From: Pleodorina starrii | Lineage: Eukaryota; Chlorophyta; Chlorophyceae; Chlamydomonadales; Volvocaceae | DNA length: 64,000 nucleotides | Reading direction: 5' to 3' | Assembly (NCBI GenBank): GCA_030267565.1 | Contig: BRXU01000078.1 | Coordinates: 47,666-111,665 of the forward strand | Part shown: one piece after another, positions 24,773 to 33,913 of the stretch | How the letters are laid out: the number at the start of each line of letters is the position of its first letter | Position numbering within the stretch: the first letter of the stretch is position 1 | Notes under the pieces: generated by a model | What the model was told of the DNA's origin: nothing | What the model saw: only the letters and a program-made list of their open reading frames with translations | The model's database searches: none | Position numbers and translations under genes: made by a program

Positions 24773-26176
24773 TCAGAATATCTCCAGATCGCGGTCCACC
24801 ATGACGGTGATCCGGGTGCCTTGGTTCACGGTGATGGTCGGCGGCATCGAGACATACTTGCCGATGGCCGACTCTGTTGCGCCGCTGACGGCGTTGGACA
24901 CACCGGTTGCGGGATCGTTGGAGCCGCCCGTGGAAATGGTCACGCCCCCGTCGCCGCTGTCGTCCTGCAAGGCCGAGGGGATGGCCGAGATTGTGGAAAT
25001 CAGCGCCGCCGCCCCGAGGCGGCGGAAGAAATGGTTGTTGACCTTGCCCGTGGTGCCGGAACGGCCCAAGGCATCGCCACCAAAGGAGCTGATCTGCACC
25101 GACTGGTTGTCGGGCATGATGATACGTTCCCAAGCCACCAGAAGCCGGTTCTGGCCTGTTTCCACATCCGCCGAATAGCTGCCGATCAGCCGCGATCCGC
25201 GCGGGATCAGGATGCGCGACCCGTCATAGGCCACCACATCGGTTGTCACGAGGCCCCGGATCGGACCTTGAAGCGTCGAGTCGATGGCTGTTTCCAGAAC
25301 CGCCTGGATCATCGTGCCCTGCGTGACGGTGTTGGACGGGTTCACGATGATTTCCGCGCGCTGGACCTGAACCGGACGCCCGGCATCACGCACGAACTGC
25401 GCATCACTGCTGAGACGCGCCGCCTGCTGTGCAGCCGCCCCGTCTCCCAAACCCGCGGCATCGGCGATGGCACCGCCTGCGCCGCCGCCGCCGAGGGCAA
25501 CCATGGACGATTGCAACCGGGCCTCTTCCAATTGCGCCGCCTCGTCGGCGGCCTGACGGCGCTGCGTGAGCAGATCGTCATCGCCACCCGGCATCACGCT
25601 CTGGCCGTTTTGCAGCCGCAGCATGTCCATTTCATTTCTCAACTCGGCAATTTCGAGATTGCGGCTGCTGAGTTGTTCGCTCAGTTCCTGTTCGCGCGAT
25701 CGCGCCTGGTCCTGCAACTGCGTCAATTCGCGGCGCATCTGGTCAAGGGCTTCCGTATCCACGACAGGCTCACCCTCGGCGTCCTCGGCCGGAGCCTCGG
25801 ACAGCCGGTCGATCTGGTCCTGCAAGCCCCGGATCAGCTCGACCACTTCGGAATTGTCGCTGCCAGCCGCAGGGGCAGGGGCAGGGGCCGGTTCTGCGAC
25901 TTCGACCGCTGCCGGCACGGCGGACGGGGGATTTTGCAGATCGCCAAAGCCGCTGCCCTCGTTCTGGAACTCCTGGGCTTCACGGACGGTCATATCCGCT
26001 GCGCCGTCAGGGAGCGAATAGACATAGACCAGTCCGGCAATAGCCACACCGCCGCACAGAAGCCCGGCCATCTTGGCAGCCTTTGCCGCAGGCCGGGCCT
26101 TGGGTTGATTGCGCGGATTGGATTTCTCCAGCGCCGCCAGCCGTTCGCGCAGGTCTGCCGTTTCTTGTTCGCTCAT
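24773..26176 (-). CDS. virB10: VirB10 core-complex protein
   Basis: A 467-residue TrbI/VirB10 protein. A short cytoplasmic tail is followed by a membrane span at about 35-54 (KMAGLLCGGVAIAGLVYVYS). Then come a Pro/Ala-rich segment (AEPAPAPAPAA), a coiled coil (about 130-190) and the C-terminal beta-barrel domain with TQGTMIQAVLETAID, IPRGSRLIGSYSADV and GATESAIGKYV. It links inner and outer membranes and senses ATP energy. The coiled coil is longer than in many relatives. The gene overlaps virB9 by 4 bases. Confidence 0.95.
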   Translation of the reverse strand: MSEQETADLRERLAALEKSNPRNQPKARPAAKAAKMAGLLCGGVAIAGLVYVYSLPDGAADMTVREAQEFQNEGSGFGDLQNPPSAVPAAVEVAEPAPAPAPAAGSDNSEVVELIRGLQDQIDRLSEAPAEDAEGEPVVDTEALDQMRRELTQLQDQARSREQELSEQLSSRNLEIAELRNEMDMLRLQNGQSVMPGGDDDLLTQRRQAADEAAQLEEARLQSSMVALGGGGAGGAIADAAGLGDGAAAQQAARLSSDAQFVRDAGRPVQVQRAEIIVNPSNTVTQGTMIQAVLETAIDSTLQGPIRGLVTTDVVAYDGSRILIPRGSRLIGSYSADVETGQNRLLVAWERIIMPDNQSVQISSFGGDALGRSGTTGKVNNHFFRRLGAAALISTISAIPSALQDDSGDGGVTISTGGSNDPATGVSNAVSGATESAIGKYVSMPPTITVNQGTRITVMVDRDLEIF

Positions 26177-26886
26177 TGCACCAACCTCACCGCTTTCATC
26201 ATCCCCACCGTTGATTCAACGGTCCCCAAGCGCAGCATCCAGAATGGGCTGGTGCCGGTCACGCGCACCACGCCATCGGGCATTGTCTGGGAATTTACCG
26301 TAATTTCCTGCCCCGCCGTGACCTTGAAGATCGCGGGCAGTTCGCCGTTGCGCCGGAACTTGAAATAGGTGAAGGCCCCATCGTCCCAGACTTGCGTCGG
26401 GGTGGTGCCGTTCACGATGCTGCCGCCGTAGTCGTAATTCAGCGGACCACGGGCCACCTGGCGGTTCGCGGGCGTGGCGCTGCCCGATCCGCGCGGGTAG
26501 GTGAAGCGCACCACGGAGAACTGCGCCGAAGCAGTTTCCGAGACTTCAAAGTAATACTGCCGCTTGTTGGTATAGACGTTGATGTTGGTGGCGGCGCCGC
26601 TGGTCGTGGGCTTCATCACGAAGGCGCTGCCACCCGGCACCGCATCGAAATTGAAGCTGACGGTATCGCCCGCGACCACGGAGGTGATTTCTTCATCCGG
26701 GCCGAACTCCACGGACGTGACCCGGCCTACCTGCGTCTGGACGCGGTAGACCTGTCCATCGACCCATTGGGCATAGCGGACACGGGCATCGAGATTGCCC
26801 GCCCGAGGGGTCACTTCGGCCAAGGCGCTCGACGCCCCCATGCTGGCCGCGCACAGGGCAATGGCAAGACAAGTGCCGCGCATCAT
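26173..26886 (-). CDS. virB9: VirB9 core-complex protein
   Basis: A 237-residue exported protein with signal peptide (MMRGTCLAIALCAASMGASS, cleavage near ALAE). The family segments are visible: DARVRYAQWVDGQVYRV at the N-terminus, the central RQYYFEV strand, and the C-terminal DDGAFTYFKF and NSQTMPDGVVRVTGTSPFWMLRLG. With VirB7 and VirB10 it builds the outer-membrane core. ATGA overlaps join it to both neighbours. Confidence 0.94.
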   Translation of the reverse strand: MMRGTCLAIALCAASMGASSALAEVTPRAGNLDARVRYAQWVDGQVYRVQTQVGRVTSVEFGPDEEITSVVAGDTVSFNFDAVPGGSAFVMKPTTSGAATNINVYTNKRQYYFEVSETASAQFSVVRFTYPRGSGSATPANRQVARGPLNYDYGGSIVNGTTPTQVWDDGAFTYFKFRRNGELPAIFKVTAGQEITVNSQTMPDGVVRVTGTSPFWMLRLGTVESTVGMMKAVRLVQ

Positions 26887-27581
26887 TGGATCTCCGATCT
26901 GTCGGGCGTGATTGCGTATTCGTAGACCGAGAAGCCGAACGGGTTGGTCCAGACATCCTCAAGCGAACGGGCCTCAGTGGTGTCGTAGCGAAAGGCCAGT
27001 GTGGCCGTGAACAGACCCCGAGTTTCCCCGTCACTGTCCTGCAGCCGCTTGCGCAGCCGGACCTGGGCCCGATCATTGGTGATCTGCGTAACCGACAGAA
27101 CTTCCACGTCCATGCGCGCATTCGCACCGTATTTGCTTTGCGGATAGTCCGGGTTTTCCGACGACCAGAGGCTGCGCATGGATTGCAGCGCCGCCCCCGA
27201 CGACCGGGCCAGCACCGAGCGGACCCGGAGGTCATTGTCGAGCATGCTGTAGGTTTCCCGGTCGCGCACATAGGCGTGGACCAACGACTGCACGACAGCA
27301 TCACGGTTGCTGACGGAGATCGTTTGCAGGTTCACCATCGGCAGCGCCATGCCGCTGGACGGATCGAACGGCACCAGGACCGGGGCGGGCGTCTCATGGC
27401 TGGCCGCGATCACCGCCGCCATGATGCAGCCGATGGCACCGAAGCCCCATCCGGCGACCCCGAACTTCTGCCAGAAGGCACCGCGCCGCCGCGCGCCATA
27501 GATCAATTCTTCCTCTGTCTCACTGACACCCCGGGAAGCGACGGCTGCGGCTTGCGCCTTATTATTTTTGCGATTGAACAT
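26883..27581 (-). CDS. virB8: VirB8 assembly factor
   Basis: A 232-residue bitopic inner-membrane protein: cytoplasmic N-terminus, one span at about 42-62 (GWGFGAIGCIMAAVIAA), then a periplasmic NTF2-like domain with VQSLVHAYVRDRETYSMLDND and NPFGFSVYEYAITPD near the end. It nucleates channel assembly through VirB9/VirB10 contacts. The ATG at 27581 is chosen; the upstream start at 27593 would overlap virB5 slightly. Confidence 0.92.
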   Translation of the reverse strand: MFNRKNNKAQAAAVASRGVSETEEELIYGARRRGAFWQKFGVAGWGFGAIGCIMAAVIAASHETPAPVLVPFDPSSGMALPMVNLQTISVSNRDAVVQSLVHAYVRDRETYSMLDNDLRVRSVLARSSGAALQSMRSLWSSENPDYPQSKYGANARMDVEVLSVTQITNDRAQVRLRKRLQDSDGETRGLFTATLAFRYDTTEARSLEDVWTNPFGFSVYEYAITPDRSEIQ

Positions 27582-27589
27582 CGGTGGCC

Positions 27590-28378
27590 TCACTCCAAAT
27601 CCGGCATGGTAAAATCGAGCATCTGCTGTTCCTGCGCCCAGGCACTGGCAATCGACACGTCCGACATGCCCATCCCGTAGCTCTGGAGAGCGAGAAGCTG
27701 ATTGTTCTTGATCAGCTCGCTGACAGCCTCACCCATCATCCGGGTGTTCAGGTCGATGGCTTCCTTGATGCCGGTCTGTTGCGGGATTTCCCCGACCAGG
27801 CGGTCAAGGCGCTGGAGGCTGACCGCACTTTCCCGCTGCGCGGTATCGGCCGAGGCCGCCACCATCGCGCCGGTCGTGGCTTGGTTGGCCGCGCGTTTTT
27901 CCGCCACGCTGCCATCCCGGCCCATGGCCTCGACCCGTGCCGGATCGAGGCCCGCCCCGATCATCGTCGTCTGCGCGGCCGCCTGTATCTGCTCACGGTA
28001 ATCCGAGGACAGGCCCGACCAGTCGCCGGACGATGCCGCATTGGCGGCTTGCAGGATGCTGGTCATTTTCGGAGCGAGAACCGTATCCAGCCCGCCCCCC
28101 ATGAGAAGGCCCTGAATGTCGGCATTGCCGGTCAGGACGGCATAGATCTGTTGCAGCTCGTTCGTCTGCGATTGCAGTTCGGCCAGTTGCTCGACAAGCT
28201 GGTCCAGCATGTCGGTCTGGATGCCGTAATCTTCCAGCATCCGCCTGATCTGCGTGATCTGCTGCGCGATGGACTGGGTATCGACGGTCGGCACACCCTG
28301 CGCCGTGACCGGCGCGGGTAGTGCCACGGACAGGCACAGACCCGCGCCGACGATCAATCCCTTGAATGCAATCCGCAT
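27590..28378 (-). CDS. virB5: VirB5 minor pilin/adhesin
   Basis: A 262-residue exported protein. After a signal peptide (IVGAGLCLSVALPAPVTAQG) comes GVPTVDTQSIAQQITQIRRMLEDYGIQTDML, the VirB5/TrbJ helical hairpin, with predicted coiled coil through residue 75 and again at 170-230. It tips the T-pilus and aids recipient contact. It ends with LDFTMPDLE, similar to a segment of the unknown protein after virB11. Its N-terminal AQGVPVVD-like motif is shared with the VirB1-like protein upstream. Confidence 0.85.
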   Translation of the reverse strand: MRIAFKGLIVGAGLCLSVALPAPVTAQGVPTVDTQSIAQQITQIRRMLEDYGIQTDMLDQLVEQLAELQSQTNELQQIYAVLTGNADIQGLLMGGGLDTVLAPKMTSILQAANAASSGDWSGLSSDYREQIQAAAQTTMIGAGLDPARVEAMGRDGSVAEKRAANQATTGAMVAASADTAQRESAVSLQRLDRLVGEIPQQTGIKEAIDLNTRMMGEAVSELIKNNQLLALQSYGMGMSDVSIASAWAQEQQMLDFTMPDLE

Positions 28379-28379
28379 A

Positions 28380-29660
28380 TTACAATCCCCCTTCAAAATT
28401 CATGAATGCGCGTTCCTGCGCGAAGGCAGAAGCAGCCGCGATCTGCTCTGCCGTCATCGGCTTGGAGCGTGTGGCGACGAGGCGCGTCCTGATGACCAGC
28501 AGGCGCACAAATTCGGCGCGCACATAGCTGTTCAGGGCCATCGCCTCTGCTGCGTTGGTGGTCTCTCCGATACGGGACATGGCTTCCTCAAGGCGCGCCA
28601 TCGCCAGCCCCATGTCCTGTCCGGCCTCGTCGGCATATTCCGCCGTGGCCCCGCCGATCATCGCCTTCTCGGCATTGGCCATGTAGCTGGCCTCGATGCT
28701 GCCGATTTGGTCGGCCGCGCCAAGCGCCGCCATGTATTCCTGATACTTGGTCGGGATGATCCGGACGTAGTTCTGGGTTTCCTTGAACGGCGGCACGCCG
28801 CCATATCTGCGAACATTACCCGCCCCGGCGTTATAGGCGGCCAGTGCCAGGGTCATGTCGCCGTCAAATTCGTTCAGCCGCTGTGCAAGATAACGCGCGC
28901 CACCCTCGGCCTGGACGTAGGCGTCTGACTTGTAGGTTGATTGAATCCCCAAGTCGCCAGCAGTTTCCCACATGATCTGAGTGAGGCCATAAGCCCCCGC
29001 AGGCGATTGAGCATGGGGATTGAACCGGCTTTCCTGCCAGATCAGAGCCTGCAACCAGCACCGCCACTGGATCAAAGATAGCCCGGCACGCTGCATGTGG
29101 TGCGTGTCCTGCGCCGCCCGGATGATGATCTGTTCGACGTTCTCACGCTCGCCGCTAAACAGCCTGTCCGCCGCGGCGCTGTTGTCGGTGGCATAGACTT
29201 CCGCAGACGGCGCAAAGCCTTCCTCTAAGCCCCGAACCGTTTCCTCGGCCCCCGCCCCATCATCGGGCAGGGTCATCCCTTCGGTGACCGCCTCCAGCGC
29301 CTCGACCTGTTCCCGTTCGGCTTCGACACGCTTGCGGCCTTCCTCGGCCTTCTGCCGTTGCCGAACGAGGTCCGCTTCAAGCCGCAGGGTGATCTCCGCC
29401 TCGCGGGCATTCTTGGCCGGATCGACAACCGGCACACCTTGCGCCATCGCGGTGCCGGACAGCATCAGGGCAAAGACAGGCGCTATTAAAGCCATCACGC
29501 TGCTAGACAGCATCAGGGAGTGGAGGGGTGCGGTCAGTGATTGTGCAATATTGGACGGCATTGTCAGAGCCACCGCCAAGCTGCCCGCAGTCCCTTGCTC
29601 GATCCTTGACGTCTCGCGCGGGCCTTTTGCGGGCATGGAGCGTGGATCACCGTTGCGCAT
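28380..29660 (-). CDS. virB1: VirB1-like lytic transglycosylase, extended
   Basis: A 426-residue exported muramidase. The signal anchor ends MALIAPVFALMLSGTAMAQG, followed by a coiled coil at about 85-135 (LEADLVRQRQKAEEGRK) and an SLT domain: ALIWQESRFNPHAQSPAGAYG with the catalytic Glu, GLTQIMWETA and ALAAYNAGAGNVRRYGGVPPF. The remaining 130 residues are helical and unlike classic VirB1. It opens peptidoglycan for the channel. The ATG at 29660 is preceded by GAGGA and overlaps the VirB7-like gene; a longer start at 29687 is less likely. Confidence 0.88.
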   Translation of the reverse strand: MRNGDPRSMPAKGPRETSRIEQGTAGSLAVALTMPSNIAQSLTAPLHSLMLSSSVMALIAPVFALMLSGTAMAQGVPVVDPAKNAREAEITLRLEADLVRQRQKAEEGRKRVEAEREQVEALEAVTEGMTLPDDGAGAEETVRGLEEGFAPSAEVYATDNSAAADRLFSGERENVEQIIIRAAQDTHHMQRAGLSLIQWRCWLQALIWQESRFNPHAQSPAGAYGLTQIMWETAGDLGIQSTYKSDAYVQAEGGARYLAQRLNEFDGDMTLALAAYNAGAGNVRRYGGVPPFKETQNYVRIIPTKYQEYMAALGAADQIGSIEASYMANAEKAMIGGATAEYADEAGQDMGLAMARLEEAMSRIGETTNAAEAMALNSYVRAEFVRLLVIRTRLVATRSKPMTAEQIAAASAFAQERAFMNFEGGL

Positions 29661-29871
29661 AAGGACCGTCCTCGACCGCGCCCTCATAGACGCCCACCTG
29701 GCGCACGGCGTCCTGTCGCGCCTCGCCCCACAGTTCGGGCAGGGGCCGAAGATCGCAGGTCAGATCGCCGCGCGCATTGAAGCACTTGCTGCTGACCGGC
29801 TTGGATTGGGTGCCAGCGCAGGCAGACAGGGCCAGGGACGCCAAAACGGCGCAGAGAGCATGCTTACGCAT
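29647..29871 (-). CDS. virB7: VirB7-like outer-membrane lipoprotein
   Basis: A 74-residue lipoprotein: signal MRKHALCAVLASLALSAC with lipobox LSAC, Cys18 as lipid anchor. The mature part has two more Cys (SKCFNARGDLTCDLRPLPE). VirB7 proteins are short lipoproteins that stabilise VirB9, sometimes by a disulfide; position and form support that role. AAAGGATT lies before the ATG at 29871, which overlaps virB4's end. Confidence 0.75.
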   Translation of the reverse strand: MRKHALCAVLASLALSACAGTQSKPVSSKCFNARGDLTCDLRPLPELWGEARQDAVRQVGVYEGAVEDGPYAQR

Positions 29872-32242
29872 CTTCAAATCCTTTCCAAAAATCAGGGCGG
29901 GTCCGGTAGTCCGCGCCGACCAGCGCCTCACCGGCCTTCATGCCGCCGAGGATGGTCAGGAGCGGGCCAAGGGCCGAAAGATCGGTGTCGATGACATGCG
30001 AGCCGTCATCCGACCGCAGCAGGGCGATCCGCGAACCGGGATTCACGCCCATGAGGATTTCCAGCTCTTTCTGGTTCAGCGGCAGCCCGGCATAGTCCTC
30101 GGCACTGGCATCCTTGTTCGGCAGCAGCATCTTCGTAGGCAGTGCCTGCATCAGGGTCCGGCCATGCGCGGAGGCTTGGAGCTGATGCGCAAATTGCGTC
30201 ATCATCACGACGACCGTGTTCTGCTTGCGCGCCGTGACCAGCCAGTTTTCGATGCGGCCCGCAAAGTAGCTGTTGTCCAGCGCCTTCCAGGCTTCATCAA
30301 TGATGATGATCGTGGGGCGCTTGTCCTCGATCTGCCGTTCGATGCGCCGGAAGATGTAGGACAGGACCGCCATGCGGGCTTTCTGGTTTTCGCTGTCCAG
30401 AATGTCCGTCAGGTCGAAGCCGACAAACTGGCCGTCCAGCGAGAAGGTGTCCTCGACCTCACGCCCGAAAATCCAGCCGAACCGGTTTCCCTCGGTCCAT
30501 TCATTCAGCCGATCCGCCAGCGCGCCCCCGTCATGGGTGGCTCCGACCAGCTGTGCAAACTGCGTCCAGGTCCGCAGGTTGGGGTTTCGCGCCTCTGCGT
30601 TCTGGCGCACGGCATCGCGCACCGCCCGGGACTGTTCCGGGTGCAGCTGGCTATGGCCGGTTTCCATCAGGTGAATGAGCCAGTCGCTCAGCCATTCCTG
30701 TCCCGACGTGTCCGTTTCGATCCAAAGAGGATTGAGGCCGGTGCGTTCGCCAGCCTTCAGTTCGGAATACCGGCCGCCCAAGGCGCGCACGGCCATTTCC
30801 ATGCCCCGGCGATAGTCGAAGACAAAGACCCGCGTACCGACCCGTTGGGCTTGCGCGGCCAGGAATGCCGCCTGCACCGATTTGCCCGACCCCATGCGGC
30901 CAAGGACCAGCGTGTGACCGTTGCTTGGTTCCTTTTTCGGATCGCCTTCCTCGTGGAAATTGAAGCGGTAGGCGCTGCGCGAAATCGTCGGAAACCATGT
31001 GATCGGCGTGGCCCAAGGCACATTTTCACCGCTTTTGCCCATCGCAGCACGATGCAGCGCGGCGAAGTCGGCAAACTGTTCATTGGTGATCACGCCTTCG
31101 CGGATGCGGAAGGCACGGTTGCAGGGATGCTGGCCGAAATAGACGGTGCGGGCCGTATAGCCCTGCGCGACCATCTTGACGCCCGCGCCCACGGCGATGT
31201 TGCGGATCATCGAGCTGACTTTTGCCAGTTCTTCCTCAGTGTCGGCATAGACGGCAACGGCCATCTGATGCTGTCCGAAAGAAATCTCACCGGAAGCCAG
31301 ACGGTTTTGCGCCTGTTGCACTGCCTCGATCAGGTTGGCGGCCTTGTCGTTGATCGCGGCGCGGCGGCGCAGTTCCCGCGCGATCCGCTCTTCCATGATG
31401 CCGCTGTTGACCGGAACATAATAGTTCGACACCACCATATCGATGGGCAGGTCCAGTTCATCGAACATGGTCACGAAGGACTCGCGCGGAAACTCCTTGA
31501 TCGAGTAGATCATGCCCACTCGATCCGGCAGGCTGCCCCCGGTCAGGTATATCTTGTCGCCTTTGAAGGTGACGCGCGTGTTGCTGACGGTTTCCGCAAT
31601 GGTCCGGTCCAGCGACGTGTGAAATGTCGGAACCTCGATCCCGGTATTGATGCTTTCGAGAAAGCCGAGCAGTTGACCGCTGGAGGCGGTCAGCACATGC
31701 GGGTTCATGCCTGATAAGGCCGAGCAGAGAAATTCCACGACCTCTTGCAGCTGGGCCACCTGGCCGTCGATCTGCCGGGCCAGAGCGTCCTGAGACTGTC
31801 GCTGCGTGAACGGGATCTTCGACAGCACGTCAGGCCGCTTGATGACGGTGATGGTGATGGTATGTTCGCGCAGGTTGGCCCGGCCCATATGGGCCTGCCA
31901 GCGCCGGTCGATCTGGGCCGCAAGCCCATCATCCGCGACGGGCGGTAGGGCCGTGTCGATGCGGCGCGATACCTTGTGAACGGTATAGGCAAACTTGTCG
32001 CCGGTCTGGGCGATGATGCTGGCGAAAATCTCCTTCATCCGGTCCAGCTTTTCGTCAGCCACCGTCAGGCTGTTCAGCCCGGAGACGCGGATGCACTGGA
32101 ACAGCTCATTGCCCCTGGTGCGGATGGTCAGGTCGTCGATCAGCGAAACGTAGGGCAGCATCGAGGCCACCGATTGTTCCCGGCTGGCCCATGCGGGCAA
32201 GGCATCGAGGGCGGCAGGCCCGATCCGAAGATTACGGTTCAT
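29864..32242 (-). CDS. virB4: VirB4 ATPase of the T4SS
   Basis: A 792-residue ATPase, the largest and most conserved T4SS component. Walker A is GRMGSGKS at 448-455 and Walker B IIIIDEAWKALD around 645-656. The N-terminal CagE/TrbE domain (about 180-390) and the late motif TQFAHQLQASAHGRTLM are in place. It energises pilin extraction and assembly. It overlaps virB3 by 11 bases. Confidence 0.97.
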   Translation of the reverse strand: MNRNLRIGPAALDALPAWASREQSVASMLPYVSLIDDLTIRTRGNELFQCIRVSGLNSLTVADEKLDRMKEIFASIIAQTGDKFAYTVHKVSRRIDTALPPVADDGLAAQIDRRWQAHMGRANLREHTITITVIKRPDVLSKIPFTQRQSQDALARQIDGQVAQLQEVVEFLCSALSGMNPHVLTASSGQLLGFLESINTGIEVPTFHTSLDRTIAETVSNTRVTFKGDKIYLTGGSLPDRVGMIYSIKEFPRESFVTMFDELDLPIDMVVSNYYVPVNSGIMEERIARELRRRAAINDKAANLIEAVQQAQNRLASGEISFGQHQMAVAVYADTEEELAKVSSMIRNIAVGAGVKMVAQGYTARTVYFGQHPCNRAFRIREGVITNEQFADFAALHRAAMGKSGENVPWATPITWFPTISRSAYRFNFHEEGDPKKEPSNGHTLVLGRMGSGKSVQAAFLAAQAQRVGTRVFVFDYRRGMEMAVRALGGRYSELKAGERTGLNPLWIETDTSGQEWLSDWLIHLMETGHSQLHPEQSRAVRDAVRQNAEARNPNLRTWTQFAQLVGATHDGGALADRLNEWTEGNRFGWIFGREVEDTFSLDGQFVGFDLTDILDSENQKARMAVLSYIFRRIERQIEDKRPTIIIIDEAWKALDNSYFAGRIENWLVTARKQNTVVVMMTQFAHQLQASAHGRTLMQALPTKMLLPNKDASAEDYAGLPLNQKELEILMGVNPGSRIALLRSDDGSHVIDTDLSALGPLLTILGGMKAGEALVGADYRTRPDFWKGFEDA

Positions 32243-32510
32243 AGCTATCAGCACCCCATTGGTCGCGGTTTTTGGTTCGGCGGGTTTTCTTGCTCACAAC
32301 CGTGACCACATCGAAGAAATGCGGGTCCCATTCGGCGGCAATCCAAAGGGCCGGATAGGACAGGGCCGTAAATATGAGGGTCCAGAAACTCTGGACCCAC
32401 ACAAAGGCCATGACGGACCCCACCATCCAGATCACGGCATAGAACATCGGAAGACCCAGGACGCGGGCCGGGCGAATGAGGCCGAGGAACAGGGGGGACC
32501 GTTTGACCAT
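32232..32510 (-). CDS. virB3: VirB3 inner-membrane protein
   Basis: A 92-residue protein with two adjoining membrane spans (about 22-58, VLGLPMFYAVIWMVGSVM then SFWTLIFTALSYPALWI), followed by a short basic tail ending near TRRTKNRDQW. Length, topology and position between virB2 and virB4 identify it. The ATG at 32510 is the family-like start MVKRSPLFLG; one 7 codons upstream exists. Confidence 0.9.
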   Translation of the reverse strand: MVKRSPLFLGLIRPARVLGLPMFYAVIWMVGSVMAFVWVQSFWTLIFTALSYPALWIAAEWDPHFFDVVTVVSKKTRRTKNRDQWGADSYEP

Positions 32511-32515
32511 GGCGA

Positions 32516-32836
32516 TTACTGAGCACCCCACATCGAGTTCACGATGACGCTGGCGCCGGCGACGATGGCGATGCCCGCGACGACATAGACGACAGTGCGG
32601 AAATCGACATAGCCCATCAGCCAGGCTACACCGATGCCGATCACGGCCAGCGTTGCCATGGCCCGGCCAAGCGGTCCGGTCAGTGTGGTGGCAATGCCGG
32701 TCAGAATGCTTGTGATGGGGCTGAGGTTGATCTGCCCTTGGGCCATTGCAGGCTCGGTCATCAGCATGAAAAGGCCGATGGCCAGCAAGGCAAAGAGCAG
32801 CAGATTAAGTGCCGAAACCGGCATTGATTTGGTCAT
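32516..32836 (-). CDS. virB2: VirB2 major pilin
   Basis: A 106-residue pilin precursor: signal segment LNLLLFALLAIGLFMLM ending PAMAQG, then the mature two-helix pilin with GPLGRAMATLAVIGIGVAWL and a second hydrophobic helix (VVYVVAGIAIVAGASVIV). GGAGATACCTT precedes the ATG. It overlaps the upstream lytic transglycosylase by 4 bases. Confidence 0.93.
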   Translation of the reverse strand: MTKSMPVSALNLLLFALLAIGLFMLMTEPAMAQGQINLSPITSILTGIATTLTGPLGRAMATLAVIGIGVAWLMGYVDFRTVVYVVAGIAIVAGASVIVNSMWGAQ

Positions 32837-33513
32837 AAGGTATCTCCGTTCAATCGGGTAAAGACGGCCATCACCTTGCGGACGTGACCTTGGGTTTCGC
32901 GGTAGGGCGGAATGCCCCCGTGGCGCGAAACAGCTTCGGGGCCAGCGTTATAGCCAGCCAGTGCCAGCTCCATTGATCCGAACCGATCAAGAAGAAGGAG
33001 CAGGTATCGTGCAGAACCATCGAGGTTCTGGTGCATGTCATGGGGGTTCACGCCGAGCGTTGCGGCGGTTTCCGGCATCAGCTGGCCGAGGCCGATAGCC
33101 CCGACATGGCTCCGCGCCAGAGGATTGTAAGCGCTTTCGATTTCAATATTGGCACGGTAGAAATGCCGCCATTCCATGACTGACATTCCGGCTTTGCGCA
33201 GGGCGACGTGGCCGCCGTAGCGCATTGCGGTCTGGTCAATTGCGTTGAGGATTTCTTCGCTTCCGGAAACTGCACGCGGTGCTGCAAAACCGCTTTCCGG
33301 TTCTGCAAGAAACGACATGGAGTCTTGGGAAGGAGAGGCCGGGCGTTCAGCCTCTGGAATGATCGGCCGCCCGCCTGATCCGAAATGGCGAGCGAAGCCG
33401 TTGCTCTGTTCTCTGAATTGAAAGGCTCCATCGGAGCCGGGCACGAGAACCATGCCATTTGCAAAGGAGTGGCCTGGATTGAGCGGAAGAAGCCCTATCA
33501 GGCAGCCAGCCAT
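32833..33513 (-). CDS. Second lytic transglycosylase of the virB operon
   Basis: A 226-residue exported SLT-domain protein. The signal peptide is MAGCLIGLLPLNPGHSFA. The catalytic region reads ANIEIESAYNPLARSHVGAIG with the active Glu, then GLGQLMPETAATLG and ELALAGYNAGPEAVSRHGGIPPYRETQ. The ATG at 33513 starts the signal peptide, though its Shine-Dalgarno is weak; the longer open frame (to 33879) overlaps another gene and is not a real N-terminus. Two muramidases in one virB operon is unusual: this one is compact, the virB1 product extended. Confidence 0.85.
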   Translation of the reverse strand: MAGCLIGLLPLNPGHSFANGMVLVPGSDGAFQFREQSNGFARHFGSGGRPIIPEAERPASPSQDSMSFLAEPESGFAAPRAVSGSEEILNAIDQTAMRYGGHVALRKAGMSVMEWRHFYRANIEIESAYNPLARSHVGAIGLGQLMPETAATLGVNPHDMHQNLDGSARYLLLLLDRFGSMELALAGYNAGPEAVSRHGGIPPYRETQGHVRKVMAVFTRLNGDTL

Positions 33514-33541
33514 TGCCAGAGAAAAGGAGGATAGTGACGAC

Positions 33542-33913
33542 CTAGCTCTTCTTCTTATCTTCTGGTTTTGTTGACGTTGAATGGACCGTCCGCTCGTCAT
33601 CAAACAGCGGAACATCCACGTGCCTGAATCCGGCTTCGTGCATGAAGGACGTAAGGCCGTTAATTGTTCTGAAAACCCTGACTTTAATTTCGTCCATATC
33701 ATCGACCTTTCGTGGTGTCGTGACGAGGAGTTTTTCAAAAGTCCCTTCTGAATTAACAACGCGAACGATCCATTCGCCGTACCAGACGGACGCTTTTCTG
33801 TATGCTGCCGCTTGGCAAACGACCTCAGCGAGATAGCCGCTAGCAACGAGCTTTCTGAATCTTGGTTCTGTAACCACATTCGGCGTTTCTTTTTCTAACT
33901 CTATTTTTTCCAC
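33542..33913 (-). CDS. First gene of virB operon, unknown function
   Basis: A 123-residue soluble protein. GTG at 33913 is taken as start because GGAGG lies nine bases upstream; ATG at 33946 would be longer but lacks such a site. It contains KLVASGYLAEVVCQAAAYRKASVWYGEWIVRV and ends in a Lys-rich tail. No family is recognised. Its place directly after the palindromic promoter element makes it a candidate regulator or chaperone of the mating apparatus. Confidence 0.6.
   Translation of the reverse strand: MEKIELEKETPNVVTEPRFRKLVASGYLAEVVCQAAAYRKASVWYGEWIVRVVNSEGTFEKLLVTTPRKVDDMDEIKVRVFRTINGLTSFMHEAGFRHVDVPLFDDERTVHSTSTKPEDKKKS

Noticed and set aside
24821..26368. 515-residue plus-strand open frame across virB10 and virB9
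   Set aside because: It mirrors codon structure of virB10; residues are His/Arg/Gly-rich shadow sequence without domains.
29777..31714. 645-residue plus-strand open frame across virB4
   Set aside because: Antisense shadow of virB4, which has both Walker motifs in the minus-strand frame.
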